A DNA stretch of 64,000 nucleotides from Alphaproteobacteria bacterium (GCA_021775995.1 JAJFGS010000003.1:1-64000), one strand, 5' to 3'. Positions 42,648-51,949 are shown, counted from the first letter of the stretch. Numbers and translations: made by a program. The notes: generated by a model from the sequence alone, not told the origin.

Positions 42648-45421
42648 GATTTAGCTCCTGGGGTACGAGTACCTAAACCAAAAGAAACTTCACCAACGGC
42701 TTTCCCTGCGCCGCCGCTAAGTTCGGTTATGCCACCTGATAGTTGACCACCAATACGTGCACCACCGATTGCAGCATATTGTGTTAAACCCTGTGCAGGA
42801 TCTCCAGCTTGGTCATTAAATGAACTTACACTTTGTCCTAACCAACGTAAAATATGGTTAGGAACCAAGGTAATCATTTTAAAAGAAGAAAGTGCCATCA
42901 TATAAAGAATGATTGCATAGAGGACTGTAAAGAAAAAGGCATCGACCATATGTCGACCAAATTCTTGATCTCCATCACCAAAATTACCTGGGGTAATCTC
43001 TGAGTTCGTAATGTTGCTTACAACAAGATCAAAAGTTTCATTTAAGATTGTTGCCATACCTGTAAAAATTGCCAAACCACCTATTAATCCAAAAACAGTG
43101 AGTATCGGTCTTATAAATATTTCAAGCATAAGTATATAGCCACTCAGAGCTGATTTTCCAGGTATTCCATCACCATCAATTCGTAAATGCGCTAAGGCCC
43201 AAAGCGGTGCACCAACCATAGCTTCGAATATTCCTTTGACCCATCCTCCAACAGCAAAAAAGAAATACATGAAAGGTAGGAACGGCAGAATATAATAAAG
43301 AATAAATCCGATTGATAACCCTATTGTTGAAATTGAAACAAACATTTTAGAAGCAGACTCCAATCCAGACCCCAAATGTTCACTTAAAACACCAAGGGCG
43401 CCACCACCAAAGGAAGAGGCCATGGCCAGTCCCATATTTTGTATAGAGCTTTCGACCAGAGATTTACCTATTGTAGATAATTTAGCTAAAGGATGAATAG
43501 TTGTGCTGATTGTTCCACCATCTACACCTGGTGTTTCCGCTTCTTGGCGTATATTAAATAATCCGTTTAGGCCAAAAACAGCTGTAATAGAATCCCAGAA
43601 GAAGTTTGCAGCTTTACCACCGCGATCGCATCGCCAATATTGCCATACTTCGTTCGTAACTCTAGAATAATAATCGGCTTTACCAGCGTGAGGTTTTTTT
43701 TCACTCTTATTATTGGCAAGGTTTGACTCATATCCTTTACAACCTACAAAGGCTCCGTCTGCGATTTGTTTTTCTTTTAATGTATCTTCCATGACCCCTG
43801 GTCGTTTTACAACGTTTGGAACGTTTAAAACAGCTGTAACGAAAGAACCATTAACGCGCGCAATTTCATTATACCAAATACCTGCCCCGCCCCAACCAGT
43901 TAACAACACCTCATCTTTAATTGTATAATCAACTTGCGTCCTTAAAGCGTTAAACACATTGTTCTGATCTACTTCAGCAAGAATATTCACGGCTTCTATA
44001 ATGCCTTCACCATATTCACGCGGGGGCATATAACTTTCTTCATAATTCCCGGGGATATCACCCGCTCCCTCCTCACAAGCCTTGTCTGTCCTAGCAAGTT
44101 GCGCACACGCAGCTCTTTCTCCGATAGCCTCTAAGGTAGGGACTATCCACAAAAACCAAGTTATTAGGAAATAAGACTCTTGAATTCGATCGGCACTGGC
44201 CTCGTCTACAGCACCAACGGAAGGTTGGTCTGGTATTTGAACTGGGACTTTTACTTCACCACAATGGGGTATTAAATTTCCAGGAAATTTTGTTGGTGCA
44301 CCAGGATCATGTGCAAAATAAATGGATACATGACTTTGTCCTGCCGCTCTTGCTATATTTGCCATAATTTGAAATGTACCATCATTAATTTCTAATATGC
44401 CCGCCTGATCTGGTAAAACAAAGTAAGCATCAATTTCTATATTTTCGTTTCGTGCGTAAGCTCTACGGCAAGCTACAGCGACAGACATGGTTTCGACAAG
44501 CCCTGTTAGATCAGGGGGGTTTGGTTGAGCAATTAAGGTAGCATTTTCTGCACCTAAAGGGTTTGATCCTTCTAATGCCTGATTAAATCTAATCCATCCA
44601 TTTGTTGCAAAACTTGATCCAAGTTTGGCCGCATAAAATGCAACATATTGCGCGCCATTAAATCCGTAATTTAGTGGGACTAAAAGGCCAATTGCAATAA
44701 CGAGTCTAAAAGGAGCATAGATGTGGCTAAAGCGTCGGCCAAAGGGCACGCCAGTTTGGGCAGTTTCACCGACGACGACGACGACGTAATATAAGAAGAC
44801 TAAAACAGCGACGAAAAGAATCGCTAAATTATAAAATCTAAAAAGCATTTGAAGAGCAAGATGAAGGCCTGTTTGTCCGCCAACGAGGTCACCAAACATT
44901 GTAGGATGTCCAAATACTTCACGAATCATATAAAATGCAATGTCTGTTTGTGGATTTAAGGTAATAAAGAGACTGTCTGCTTCTGCGGGTACTCCTGGTC
45001 CCGCCCAAGCATTCCCCATGAATAAGAACAGCAAGAAAGATAAGAATTGGAATATTATTAAAACCAAGCCGGCAAGAATGGCAAAAAAGACGATAATCTG
45101 ATCAATATTTTTTCGATTAAGGGTAATATTGTCTGCCGCTGCAGCAATAACATGGCGAATTCCAAATTTCCCGATACTTTCTGGTTTTGTGTAAGGGTGA
45201 TTCTTGGGTAAAATGCGCACAAGTTGGTAGATCATAGCAATTAAATATGCCAAATATCCAAACCGACCACGTGTAAGCTCTTTAATTTCAGGAATAATTC
45301 CAGGTAATAAGAAATAAGCCAAGACACTATGCTTTTTCTTACTTTTGTTTATAGCAGACATTGGAGGTTGATTGTTATCACCTCCGTTATCACTATTTGC
45401 CCCTGTTATTTGTGTTGTCAT
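42644..45421 (-). CDS. DotA/TraY-family membrane protein, copy 3 (operon leader)
   Basis: 925 residues, the first and longest of the trio. A polar extension of about 30 residues (Asn/Gly/Asp-rich) precedes the shared start LAYLIAMIYQLVRILPKNHPYTKP. The first helix ends in NAWAGPG near 138-142. GETAQTGVPFGRRFSHIYAPFRLV, GWGGAGIWYNEIARVNG and PLWALAHLRIDGDGIPG follow. The periplasmic region has extra cysteines (CAQLARTDKACEEGAG) suggesting disulfides. It has a 236-base upstream region with a candidate -10. No other Dot/Icm gene is visible in the window. Confidence 0.78.
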   Translation of the reverse strand: MTTQITGANSDNGGDNNQPPMSAINKSKKKHSVLAYFLLPGIIPEIKELTRGRFGYLAYLIAMIYQLVRILPKNHPYTKPESIGKFGIRHVIAAAADNITLNRKNIDQIIVFFAILAGLVLIIFQFLSFLLFLFMGNAWAGPGVPAEADSLFITLNPQTDIAFYMIREVFGHPTMFGDLVGGQTGLHLALQMLFRFYNLAILFVAVLVFLYYVVVVVGETAQTGVPFGRRFSHIYAPFRLVIAIGLLVPLNYGFNGAQYVAFYAAKLGSSFATNGWIRFNQALEGSNPLGAENATLIAQPNPPDLTGLVETMSVAVACRRAYARNENIEIDAYFVLPDQAGILEINDGTFQIMANIARAAGQSHVSIYFAHDPGAPTKFPGNLIPHCGEVKVPVQIPDQPSVGAVDEASADRIQESYFLITWFLWIVPTLEAIGERAACAQLARTDKACEEGAGDIPGNYEESYMPPREYGEGIIEAVNILAEVDQNNVFNALRTQVDYTIKDEVLLTGWGGAGIWYNEIARVNGSFVTAVLNVPNVVKRPGVMEDTLKEKQIADGAFVGCKGYESNLANNKSEKKPHAGKADYYSRVTNEVWQYWRCDRGGKAANFFWDSITAVFGLNGLFNIRQEAETPGVDGGTISTTIHPLAKLSTIGKSLVESSIQNMGLAMASSFGGGALGVLSEHLGSGLESASKMFVSISTIGLSIGFILYYILPFLPFMYFFFAVGGWVKGIFEAMVGAPLWALAHLRIDGDGIPGKSALSGYILMLEIFIRPILTVFGLIGGLAIFTGMATILNETFDLVVSNITNSEITPGNFGDGDQEFGRHMVDAFFFTVLYAIILYMMALSSFKMITLVPNHILRWLGQSVSSFNDQAGDPAQGLTQYAAIGGARIGGQLSGGITELSGGAGKAVGEVSFGLGTRTPGAKS

Positions 45422-45511
45422 ATATCTCTTATAAGTTCGTTATAGCTTTGTTTTTAAAGCGTTTTTTACGCATATTTCCCCTATTCAATAGATAGAATTC
45501 CTCTATTTTAA

Positions 45512-45517
45512 ATTATA
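45512..45517 (-). promoter_or_regulatory. Candidate -10 of the DotA-like operon
   Basis: On the minus strand TATAAT lies about 90 bases before the copy 3 start. The upstream bases give only a weak -35 (TTGGTA at 19 bases, or none at 17). The 236-base gap also holds a 6-bp hairpin (45560-45575) and a 10-bp AT-rich hairpin (45618-45643) just after ettA; neither has a T-run. Confidence 0.4.
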
Positions 45518-45657
45518 TCATACCCTGAGAGGTCGTTACCAATTTGACGACAGTAAATCTTCTGCGAACGCAGAAAGAGAATAACACACTGATTATAAAT
45601 GAATTATTAAGTTTTGGACAATAAATAATAACGTATTTATTGTTAGATTATAGCAAG

Positions 45658-47337
45658 TTAGCCTGTTTTTAATAAGGGTTTGTATTTTAAGCGCTCTGGC
45701 TGGTCAGAGTCTTGTCCCAATCGGCGTTTTTTGTCGGTTTCGTAGTCTTCATAATTACCTTCAAACCAGATGACTTGGGAATTGCCTTCAAAAGCGATGA
45801 TATGGGTGGCTAAACGGTCTAAAAATGCACGATCATGGGAAATAACAACGGCACAGCCCGGAAATCTTTCTAAAGCTTCTTCCAGTGCTGATAAAGTCTC
45901 TGTATCCAGATCATTTGTAGGTTCATCGAGAAGAAGAACATTGGCACCACTTTTTAGCATTTTTGCTAAATGGACACGATTGCGCTCACCACCAGAAAGC
46001 TGACCAACTTTTTTCTGTTGATTAGGACCGCGGAAATTGAATGCAGAAACATAAGCGCGTGATTGCATTTCAATTTTACCAAGTTTTAAAATATCATTAC
46101 CGTCTGAAATTTCTTCCCAAACATTTTTATTGGCATCTAAGTCATCACGACTTTGGTCAACATAGCCAAGTTTAACAGTATCGCCGACTTTAAATGTTCC
46201 ATCATCGGGTGTTTCGGTTTTGGTAATCATTTTAAATAGAGTGGTTTTACCAGCACCATTAGCACCCACGATTCCTACAATTCCACCTGGTGGTAATTTA
46301 AAAGATAAATCTTCGATGAGTAAACGGTCTTCAAATCCTTTGCGAATATTTTGAGCTTCAATGACAAGCTCACCCAATCGAGGTGGTGTTGGAATAACAA
46401 TTTGTGCAGTACGCACTTCTTGCTTTTCACTTTCCGCCATCATTTGGTCATAGGCTGCAATACGGGCTTTGGACTTGGATTGGCGCGCTTTTGCGCCTTG
46501 ACGGATCCACTCTAATTCACGCGATAAAGTTTTCTGTCTTGCGGCTTCTTTTTTATCTTCCATATCCATTCTGCTGGCTTTTGCCTCCAGATAGGCGGAG
46601 TAATTTCCTTCGTAAGGAATACCTTGACCGCGATCAACTTCTAAAATCCAACCCGTTACATTATCAAGAAAGTATCTGTCATGAGTTACCATGATAACAG
46701 TACCTGTGTAGTCATCAAGATAACGTTGCAGCCATGCTACACTTTCTGCATCTAAATGGTTTGTCGGTTCATCAAGCAAGAGGATGTCTGGTTTTTCTAA
46801 TAGTAAACGACATAAAGCAACACGACGTTTCTCACCACCCGATAATTTTGTTACACCAGAATCTTTTGGCGGGCAACGAAGGGCATCCATGGCCATTTCA
46901 ATGGTGCGCTCCAATTCCCATCCATTGGCAGCATCAATTTTATTTTGTAAGTCACCCATTTCAGCCAATAATGCATCCATATCAGCATCGGGGTCACCCA
47001 TTTCTGCACCAATAGCGTTATAACGGTCTATGTTGGATTTAACTTCCCCCATAGCTTCCATAATATTTTCGAAGACGGTTTTATTTTCATTTAGCTCTGG
47101 TTCTTGTTGTAAATATCCGATACGGACACCATCGGCTGCCCACGCTTCTCCTTGGAATTCTTTATCAACGCCTGCAATAATTTTTAGTAAGGTTGATTTA
47201 CCTGCACCGTTTGGCCCTAAAACACCAATTTTTGCACCTGGCAAAAAACTTAAGGTAATGTCATTTAAGATTGTCTTCCCACCAGGCCAAGTCTTAGTAA
47301 GCCCTTTAATCACGTAAGAATATTGATATGATGCCAT
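45658..47337 (-). CDS. ettA: Energy-dependent translational throttle protein EttA
   Basis: ABC-F ATPase that binds the ribosomal E site and gates the first elongation steps according to ATP/ADP level. Two ABC domains: the first with Walker A GPNGAGKST and signature LSGGEKRR, the second with GANGAGKTT and LSGGERNR. The arm and linker regions are present, and the N-terminus SYVIKGLTKTWPGGK is typical of EttA. 559 residues matches the family (555). No membrane helix. It is a single gene divergent from the TerD operon. Confidence 0.95.
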   Translation of the reverse strand: MASYQYSYVIKGLTKTWPGGKTILNDITLSFLPGAKIGVLGPNGAGKSTLLKIIAGVDKEFQGEAWAADGVRIGYLQQEPELNENKTVFENIMEAMGEVKSNIDRYNAIGAEMGDPDADMDALLAEMGDLQNKIDAANGWELERTIEMAMDALRCPPKDSGVTKLSGGEKRRVALCRLLLEKPDILLLDEPTNHLDAESVAWLQRYLDDYTGTVIMVTHDRYFLDNVTGWILEVDRGQGIPYEGNYSAYLEAKASRMDMEDKKEAARQKTLSRELEWIRQGAKARQSKSKARIAAYDQMMAESEKQEVRTAQIVIPTPPRLGELVIEAQNIRKGFEDRLLIEDLSFKLPPGGIVGIVGANGAGKTTLFKMITKTETPDDGTFKVGDTVKLGYVDQSRDDLDANKNVWEEISDGNDILKLGKIEMQSRAYVSAFNFRGPNQQKKVGQLSGGERNRVHLAKMLKSGANVLLLDEPTNDLDTETLSALEEALERFPGCAVVISHDRAFLDRLATHIIAFEGNSQVIWFEGNYEDYETDKKRRLGQDSDQPERLKYKPLLKTG

Positions 47338-47379
47338 AAGTGTCTAATCCTTCTATATATGAATTATTTTAAGCTTTCT

Positions 47380-47407
47380 TTGCGAAATATATGATTTAGC
47401 ATATAGT
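47380..47407 (+). promoter_or_regulatory. Candidate promoter of the TerD operon
   Basis: TTGCGA (47380-47385), a 16-base spacer and TATAGT (47402-47407) match the sigma-70 consensus at 4/6 and 5/6. It lies about 45 bases before the first TerD gene, within the 116-base divergent gap with ettA. Confidence 0.4.
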
Positions 47408-47453
47408 GAGGAAAATGCAAATCTCTCTCATTTAAAAGTTTGGGGTAATACTT

Positions 47454-48212
47454 ATGTCGGAGTCATCCAAAAATTCTATATTAGAGGCAACGAGATCTCG
47501 TGCTAATTTTTCAACACATGCTGTATCAAAAGGAGCGGCTGGTTATATCAGTCCTTATGATGATGAGCAGTCTGCAGAGTTTCTTTCTCGGCCTGGGCAA
47601 ACAGCTATTGTTAATCCAACCAAAGAGGGGATAAAAGATTTTGAAATTGGTGTGGCTTGGGACAATGTCAAGTCTATAAAAAAGCAAAAAAAGTCAGGGT
47701 TTTTTGATAAAGTTTTAGGTAAAAATAAACCAAAACAACAGCAGCATATAGGTGTAGATCTTGATGTAGGATGTCTTTATGAGCTTCAAAACGGTAAGCG
47801 TGGAGCCATTCAAGCATTTGGAAAAATGTATGGATCTTTACATGAAGAACCTTTCATTTTTTTATCAGGCGATGAACGTACAGGTGACGCGGAGGGAGAA
47901 GACGAAGTGATAAAGGTGAATGGCAAGCAATGGACAGAATTTAAGCGTATTGTCATTTATTTATATATATATGAAGGTGCAGATAATTGGGAAATGGTTA
48001 AACCACAAGTTCAAGTTCGTGTACCAGAAGAAAAACCGATGATCGTAACGCTAAGTGCTCGGCGTCAAGAATTAGCTTTATGTGCGGTTGCTGGTTTAGA
48101 AAATGTACGGGGTGGCATCAAAATGACCAATTTTATGGAGTATTTTCCTGGTCATGCAGCGATGGATCGTGCATTTGGATTTGGTTTGGAGTGGGATGAC
48201 GGGAAAAAATAG
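47454..48212 (+). CDS. TerD-family protein (first copy)
   Basis: TerD-domain protein of the tellurite/stress-resistance family, which binds calcium. The 252-residue chain has an N-terminal extension of about 55 residues, then FEIGVAWDNV, an inserted basic stretch (KKQKKSGFFDKVLGKNKPKQQQ), DLDVGCLYEL, and the acidic calcium-site loop SGDERTGDAEGEDEVI. The C-terminus after LSARRQELALCAVAGLEN is longer than in minimal TerD and resembles TerA-like forms. No membrane helix. First gene of the TerD / exchanger / TerD operon (56 bases to the next). Confidence 0.85.
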   Translation: MSESSKNSILEATRSRANFSTHAVSKGAAGYISPYDDEQSAEFLSRPGQTAIVNPTKEGIKDFEIGVAWDNVKSIKKQKKSGFFDKVLGKNKPKQQQHIGVDLDVGCLYELQNGKRGAIQAFGKMYGSLHEEPFIFLSGDERTGDAEGEDEVIKVNGKQWTEFKRIVIYLYIYEGADNWEMVKPQVQVRVPEEKPMIVTLSARRQELALCAVAGLENVRGGIKMTNFMEYFPGHAAMDRAFGFGLEWDDGKK

Positions 48213-48268
48213 GGTAAACTCTATTTCTATTATGTTTTCAAGATTTTCTATTTAATAACAGGGTAACA

Positions 48269-49291
48269 ATGATTTACACAAATGAAGAGCTATTAATATT
48301 ATCTATCGGTGCGCTTGGGCTTGGTATGTATCTTCTTTTTAAAGGAGGAGACTGGACAATTGATTCAGCAGTTTATTTAGCCAAAAAATTTGGCATCTCT
48401 CCCCTTGTTATTGGTTTTACAATAATCGCTTTTGGCACCTCCTTGCCTGAACTCCTTGTTTCATTGAACGCAAATCTTGCAGGTTCACCTGGTATAGCAA
48501 TCGGAAATGTTATTGGTTCTAACATTGCTAACATATTGTTAGTTATTGGAGTAACGGCTTTCTTTGCAACTCTATACGCTGTACCGCAAAAAATCTTGCG
48601 TGATGTTGTTGTTATGTTACTTGCTTCGTTTTTAATGATAGCACTTATGCTTCGTGGATCTATTAGCCAAGTTGGCGGTCTTGCGATGATTGTTGTCTTA
48701 ATTGCCTATGTTGTGTGGCAATATACCATGGCTTCAAAGGGGAAGATTGAAGTTGAGGATATTGAAGATCCTAATTATAAAAATTTTTTCCACGGTTTAA
48801 TGTTTTTACTTCTTGGTTTGGGTGCCATTGCGGCAGGTGCTGAGTTTTTAGTGCGTGGTGCAAAAGTAAGTGCAACAATTATAGGGGTACCTGAAGACGT
48901 GATTGGTCTAAGTATTATTGCTATAGGTACATCATTGCCAGAGTTGTCTACATGTATTATTGCTGCGATGAAGCGGCAATCTGATATTATTATTGGTAAT
49001 ATTTTAGGATCGAATGTTTTTAATATTTTGATGATTATTGGTGCTACAGCAATGATTAAGCCGATTGCAAAAGACGCTATTGCGCCACAAGTTATTAGCC
49101 TTGATATATGGATTATGTTTGGTGTTTCACTTTTGTTTTCTATTATACTGATGTTTTATAAGAAAATTACCAAACCTATAGGTGCAATATTTGTTGCTGG
49201 ATATATATTTTATATAGGATTAATTTATGCGTTATACTTAAGTAAGGATATACATGATATGGCTATAGAAGCTGTTGATATTACAGGTTAG
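48269..49291 (+). CDS. Na+/Ca2+ (CaCA, YrbG-type) antiporter
   Basis: Inner-membrane cation exchanger, predicted to export Ca2+ with Na+ or H+ influx. Both alpha repeats are intact: GTSLPELLVSLNANLAGSPG followed by GNVIGSNIANILLVIG, and GTSLPELSTCIIAAM followed by GNILGSNVFNILMIIG. About ten helices in 340 residues, normal for the YrbG class. It sits between two TerD-family genes on one strand (56 and 17 bases), which ties calcium transport to calcium-binding TerD proteins. Confidence 0.92.
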   Translation: MIYTNEELLILSIGALGLGMYLLFKGGDWTIDSAVYLAKKFGISPLVIGFTIIAFGTSLPELLVSLNANLAGSPGIAIGNVIGSNIANILLVIGVTAFFATLYAVPQKILRDVVVMLLASFLMIALMLRGSISQVGGLAMIVVLIAYVVWQYTMASKGKIEVEDIEDPNYKNFFHGLMFLLLGLGAIAAGAEFLVRGAKVSATIIGVPEDVIGLSIIAIGTSLPELSTCIIAAMKRQSDIIIGNILGSNVFNILMIIGATAMIKPIAKDAIAPQVISLDIWIMFGVSLLFSIILMFYKKITKPIGAIFVAGYIFYIGLIYALYLSKDIHDMAIEAVDITG

Positions 49292-49308
49292 ATAATAAGG
49301 GTTTTATA

Positions 49309-49986
49309 ATGAATGATGCTTATGATGATAGTGGTGATGATGATACTGATCTAGAATATTTAGATGAGTTGCCAGAAGTTGACTATGCCCATGTTCCACA
49401 AAATAAAGTTAAACGTGGAGAAGAGATTAATCTCACTCTTAAAGATCCCACTGTAAATGAAATTTTAATTGGAGTTGGCTGGGATCTTAAGAAATTTGAT
49501 AATAAACCACTTGATCTTGATGTTAGTATTTTCCTTTTAGACAGGAATGATAAAACGCGCGTCGACAAAGATTTTATCTTTTACAATAATATGGTGGGTT
49601 CTGATGGCTCTGTTAAGCATATGGGCGATAGCCGCACAGGGGCGGGAGAGGGTGATGATGAAATGATGCTGCTTACTCTCAATGAATTACCTTTTGATAT
49701 ATCACGGATCAGTTTTGTTTTATCTATATATGATATGGATTTTGAAGGTCATAATTTTTCAATGGTAAAAAATGTATATTTTCGTATCGTTAATAAAAAT
49801 ACGGATCATGAAATTTTCAGGTATGAATTGGACGATGAATTAACAGGAAATGAAGGGCTAATTATCGGTAATCTTGAACGCATTGGATCAGAATGGGTTT
49901 TTAATGCTGTTGGCGAAACAGTTGAAGGGGGGCTTGGTAAAGTTGCTGATGGCTATGGAATTATTGTTCAAGAAAATATGAAATAA
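49309..49986 (+). CDS. TerD-family protein (second copy) with acidic N-terminus
   Basis: 225 residues. The first 25 are almost all Asp/Glu/Tyr (DDSGDDDTDLEYLDELPE), followed by a classical TerD domain: GVGWDLKKF, LDLDVSIFLLDR, VGSDGSVKHMGDSRTGAGEGDDE (the calcium site), and a C-terminal DELTGNEGLIIGNLERIG. The 17-base gap to the exchanger suggests one transcript. The gene is convergent with the next, 17 bases between stops. The acidic tail could buffer cations, but that is a guess. Confidence 0.9.
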   Translation: MNDAYDDSGDDDTDLEYLDELPEVDYAHVPQNKVKRGEEINLTLKDPTVNEILIGVGWDLKKFDNKPLDLDVSIFLLDRNDKTRVDKDFIFYNNMVGSDGSVKHMGDSRTGAGEGDDEMMLLTLNELPFDISRISFVLSIYDMDFEGHNFSMVKNVYFRIVNKNTDHEIFRYELDDELTGNEGLIIGNLERIGSEWVFNAVGETVEGGLGKVADGYGIIVQENMK

Positions 49987-50003
49987 ATAGTTTGATAGGT
50001 TGT

Positions 50004-50510
50004 TTAAAAACCTCGTCCTCCTTTCATGCCCAATAAAGCTTGTGGCTTTATTCTAGGTGCTTTACTTCCTCCACCTTGCGAACTATCGCCAAAACGTTCT
50101 TTGCTTTTCATTTCACGCTCTAAAATTTCATCAATATCTGGAATCTTATCTAATTTCAATTCTTGAACGCAGGCATGAAAAAAACTAACGGATTTTTCTT
50201 CCCATGCATGAACAGTACCATCTTGAGATTCTCCTTTTATACGAACAATTTTAACGTCCCATTGATCTGTAACGGCAGGTTTCGCCAAAAGCCAAAAAAC
50301 TTGCTCAACGGCTTTTTCACCTTCTTTCGGATAGTCACGCATAAACTGCATTTCAGCTTCTAGCTCGTCTGCATCACTATTCATGCGAACTTCGGCATTA
50401 CAAGATACGCCTGCCTCGTCATCATAGACAGACCATGGACAAGTTTCGTAAGCTGACAAAACGTAGCCCACGCCTAAATTATCCATTAAGTCTTTTAAAG
50501 TCGTTCTCAT
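50004..50510 (-). CDS. Uncharacterised 168-residue protein
   Basis: Not recognised. Soluble, alpha/beta pattern, with two cysteines in TCPWSVYDDEAGVSC near residues 24-36, a central WLLAKPAVTDQWDVKIVRIKG and a charged, Gly-rich tail (SSQGGGSKAPR, GMKGGRGF). It lies 32 bases after xseA on the same strand. No Shine-Dalgarno is seen; instead TATAAT sits 6-11 bases before the ATG (50517-50522), which suggests a leaderless transcript in addition to read-through from xseA. Confidence 0.65.
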   Translation of the reverse strand: MRTTLKDLMDNLGVGYVLSAYETCPWSVYDDEAGVSCNAEVRMNSDADELEAEMQFMRDYPKEGEKAVEQVFWLLAKPAVTDQWDVKIVRIKGESQDGTVHAWEEKSVSFFHACVQELKLDKIPDIDEILEREMKSKERFGDSSQGGGSKAPRIKPQALLGMKGGRGF

Positions 50511-50542
50511 TATTCAATTATACTTTATATGGGTTAAAAAAC

Positions 50543-51949
50543 CTAGTCTTTAAGCGGCTTTCCAGCTTTTGCGCTTATAATATCCTTATTATCAAATTCA
50601 ATATGGACGGTTTGTCCTTCATGAATATTTATAGATTTTCTCAATAATTTACCTGTTTCATCATAAATAAGCGCATAGCCCCTAGATAAAACTCCTTTGG
50701 GAGAGAGGCTTTGCAAAATTCGCTCATGATGGCCAAGTTGTACGCGTTTATCATTTATGATACGAACCCCTAATTTTTTTAAGCTTTCATTTAAATATTT
50801 TACAGATTGCATTTTTTGTTCAATTAAAAAACGAGGGCTGGTTAATTTAATGGAAACATCATAAAGATTCTTTTTCTTATCATATGTTTGGTTTTTTAGA
50901 CCGTTCATAAGTTTTTCTGAAAGATAATCAATGGTTTGAGCTTTACTTTCTAAAATTTGTTTGGGGTGTGTTAGGCGAGCTATACGTGCTTCTAATTGAT
51001 TATATTTATCAGAGAGTAGACGCATTGAACTATTTATAAGTCTTTCATGGGTGTTTTGGATTTGAGCTATTAAATTGATCCGCACAGGTACAGCCATTTC
51101 GGCAGCTCCTGTAGGCGTTGGGGCTCTGACATCAGCGGCATAATCAGTTAGTGTTGTGTCGGTTTCGTGTCCTACAGCAGAAATAATAGGAATATTAGAG
51201 GTTGCGACGGCTCGAACAACATTTTCTTCGTTAAAGGCCATTAAATCCTCTAGGGAGCCACCACCACGGGCAACAATAACAAGGTCAGGACGTGGTAGGT
51301 TTGAACCATCAAGCTTATTAAAACCATTTATAGCTTCGGTAATCTGTATATCCGCCCCTACACCTTGCACATTAACAGGCCAGAGTAAGACGTGACGCGG
51401 AAACCGATCTTTAAGGCGATGCATAATATCGCGAATAACCGCGCCACCAGGAGAGCTTACAACCCCAATAACATTAGGAATAAAGGGGAGTTGTTTTTTA
51501 CGATTTTCGTCGAATAATCCCTCGGCAGCTAATTTCTTGCGCCGTTCTTCTAGTAATTTCAATAGCGCACCTTCGCCCGCCAGTTCAATTTTTTCTATAA
51601 TAATTTGATAGCGAGAGCTTTTTTGATAACTGGAAACGCGGCCAGTAATAACGACGTCCATACCATCTTCTGGTTTTACAGATAATTTTGACACCGTTCC
51701 TTTCCAGCAAACTATATTAATGTTTGCATCTATGTCTTTGATATCTCCATAAAGGTGACCAGAGGCGGCAATTTTTATACCTGATAATTCCCCACGAACA
51801 CGTATATATCCAAATGTTTGCTCTAAAGTTCGTTTTAGGGAATTGGCAAGGTCTGTCACACTCATTTCTAGAATGTTTGAGCCAATAGCTTCTTTGTCGC
51901 CCATTACTTCTTGGCGTGTTGCGGCGGTGAATAAATCCTCAGAGGTCAT
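50543..51949 (-). CDS. xseA: Exodeoxyribonuclease VII large subunit
   Basis: Nuclease degrading single-stranded DNA from both ends, acting with several XseB subunits. The N-terminal OB fold (about 25-125) includes YIRVRGELSGIK; the catalytic domain has GGGSLEDLMAFN and SAVGHETDTTLTDYAADVRAPTPTGAAE, both family signatures. A coiled-coil region follows (about 290-400). The ATG at 51949 (MTSEDLF) is taken; a TTG two codons before is less likely. 468 residues. xseB is not in the window. Divergent from putA with 68 bases between. Confidence 0.94.
   Translation of the reverse strand: MTSEDLFTAATRQEVMGDKEAIGSNILEMSVTDLANSLKRTLEQTFGYIRVRGELSGIKIAASGHLYGDIKDIDANINIVCWKGTVSKLSVKPEDGMDVVITGRVSSYQKSSRYQIIIEKIELAGEGALLKLLEERRKKLAAEGLFDENRKKQLPFIPNVIGVVSSPGGAVIRDIMHRLKDRFPRHVLLWPVNVQGVGADIQITEAINGFNKLDGSNLPRPDLVIVARGGGSLEDLMAFNEENVVRAVATSNIPIISAVGHETDTTLTDYAADVRAPTPTGAAEMAVPVRINLIAQIQNTHERLINSSMRLLSDKYNQLEARIARLTHPKQILESKAQTIDYLSEKLMNGLKNQTYDKKKNLYDVSIKLTSPRFLIEQKMQSVKYLNESLKKLGVRIINDKRVQLGHHERILQSLSPKGVLSRGYALIYDETGKLLRKSINIHEGQTVHIEFDNKDIISAKAGKPLKD

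Noticed and set aside
45618-45643. 10-bp AT-rich hairpin just downstream of ettA
   Set aside because: Perfect stem but no T-run after it on the minus strand; not called a terminator.
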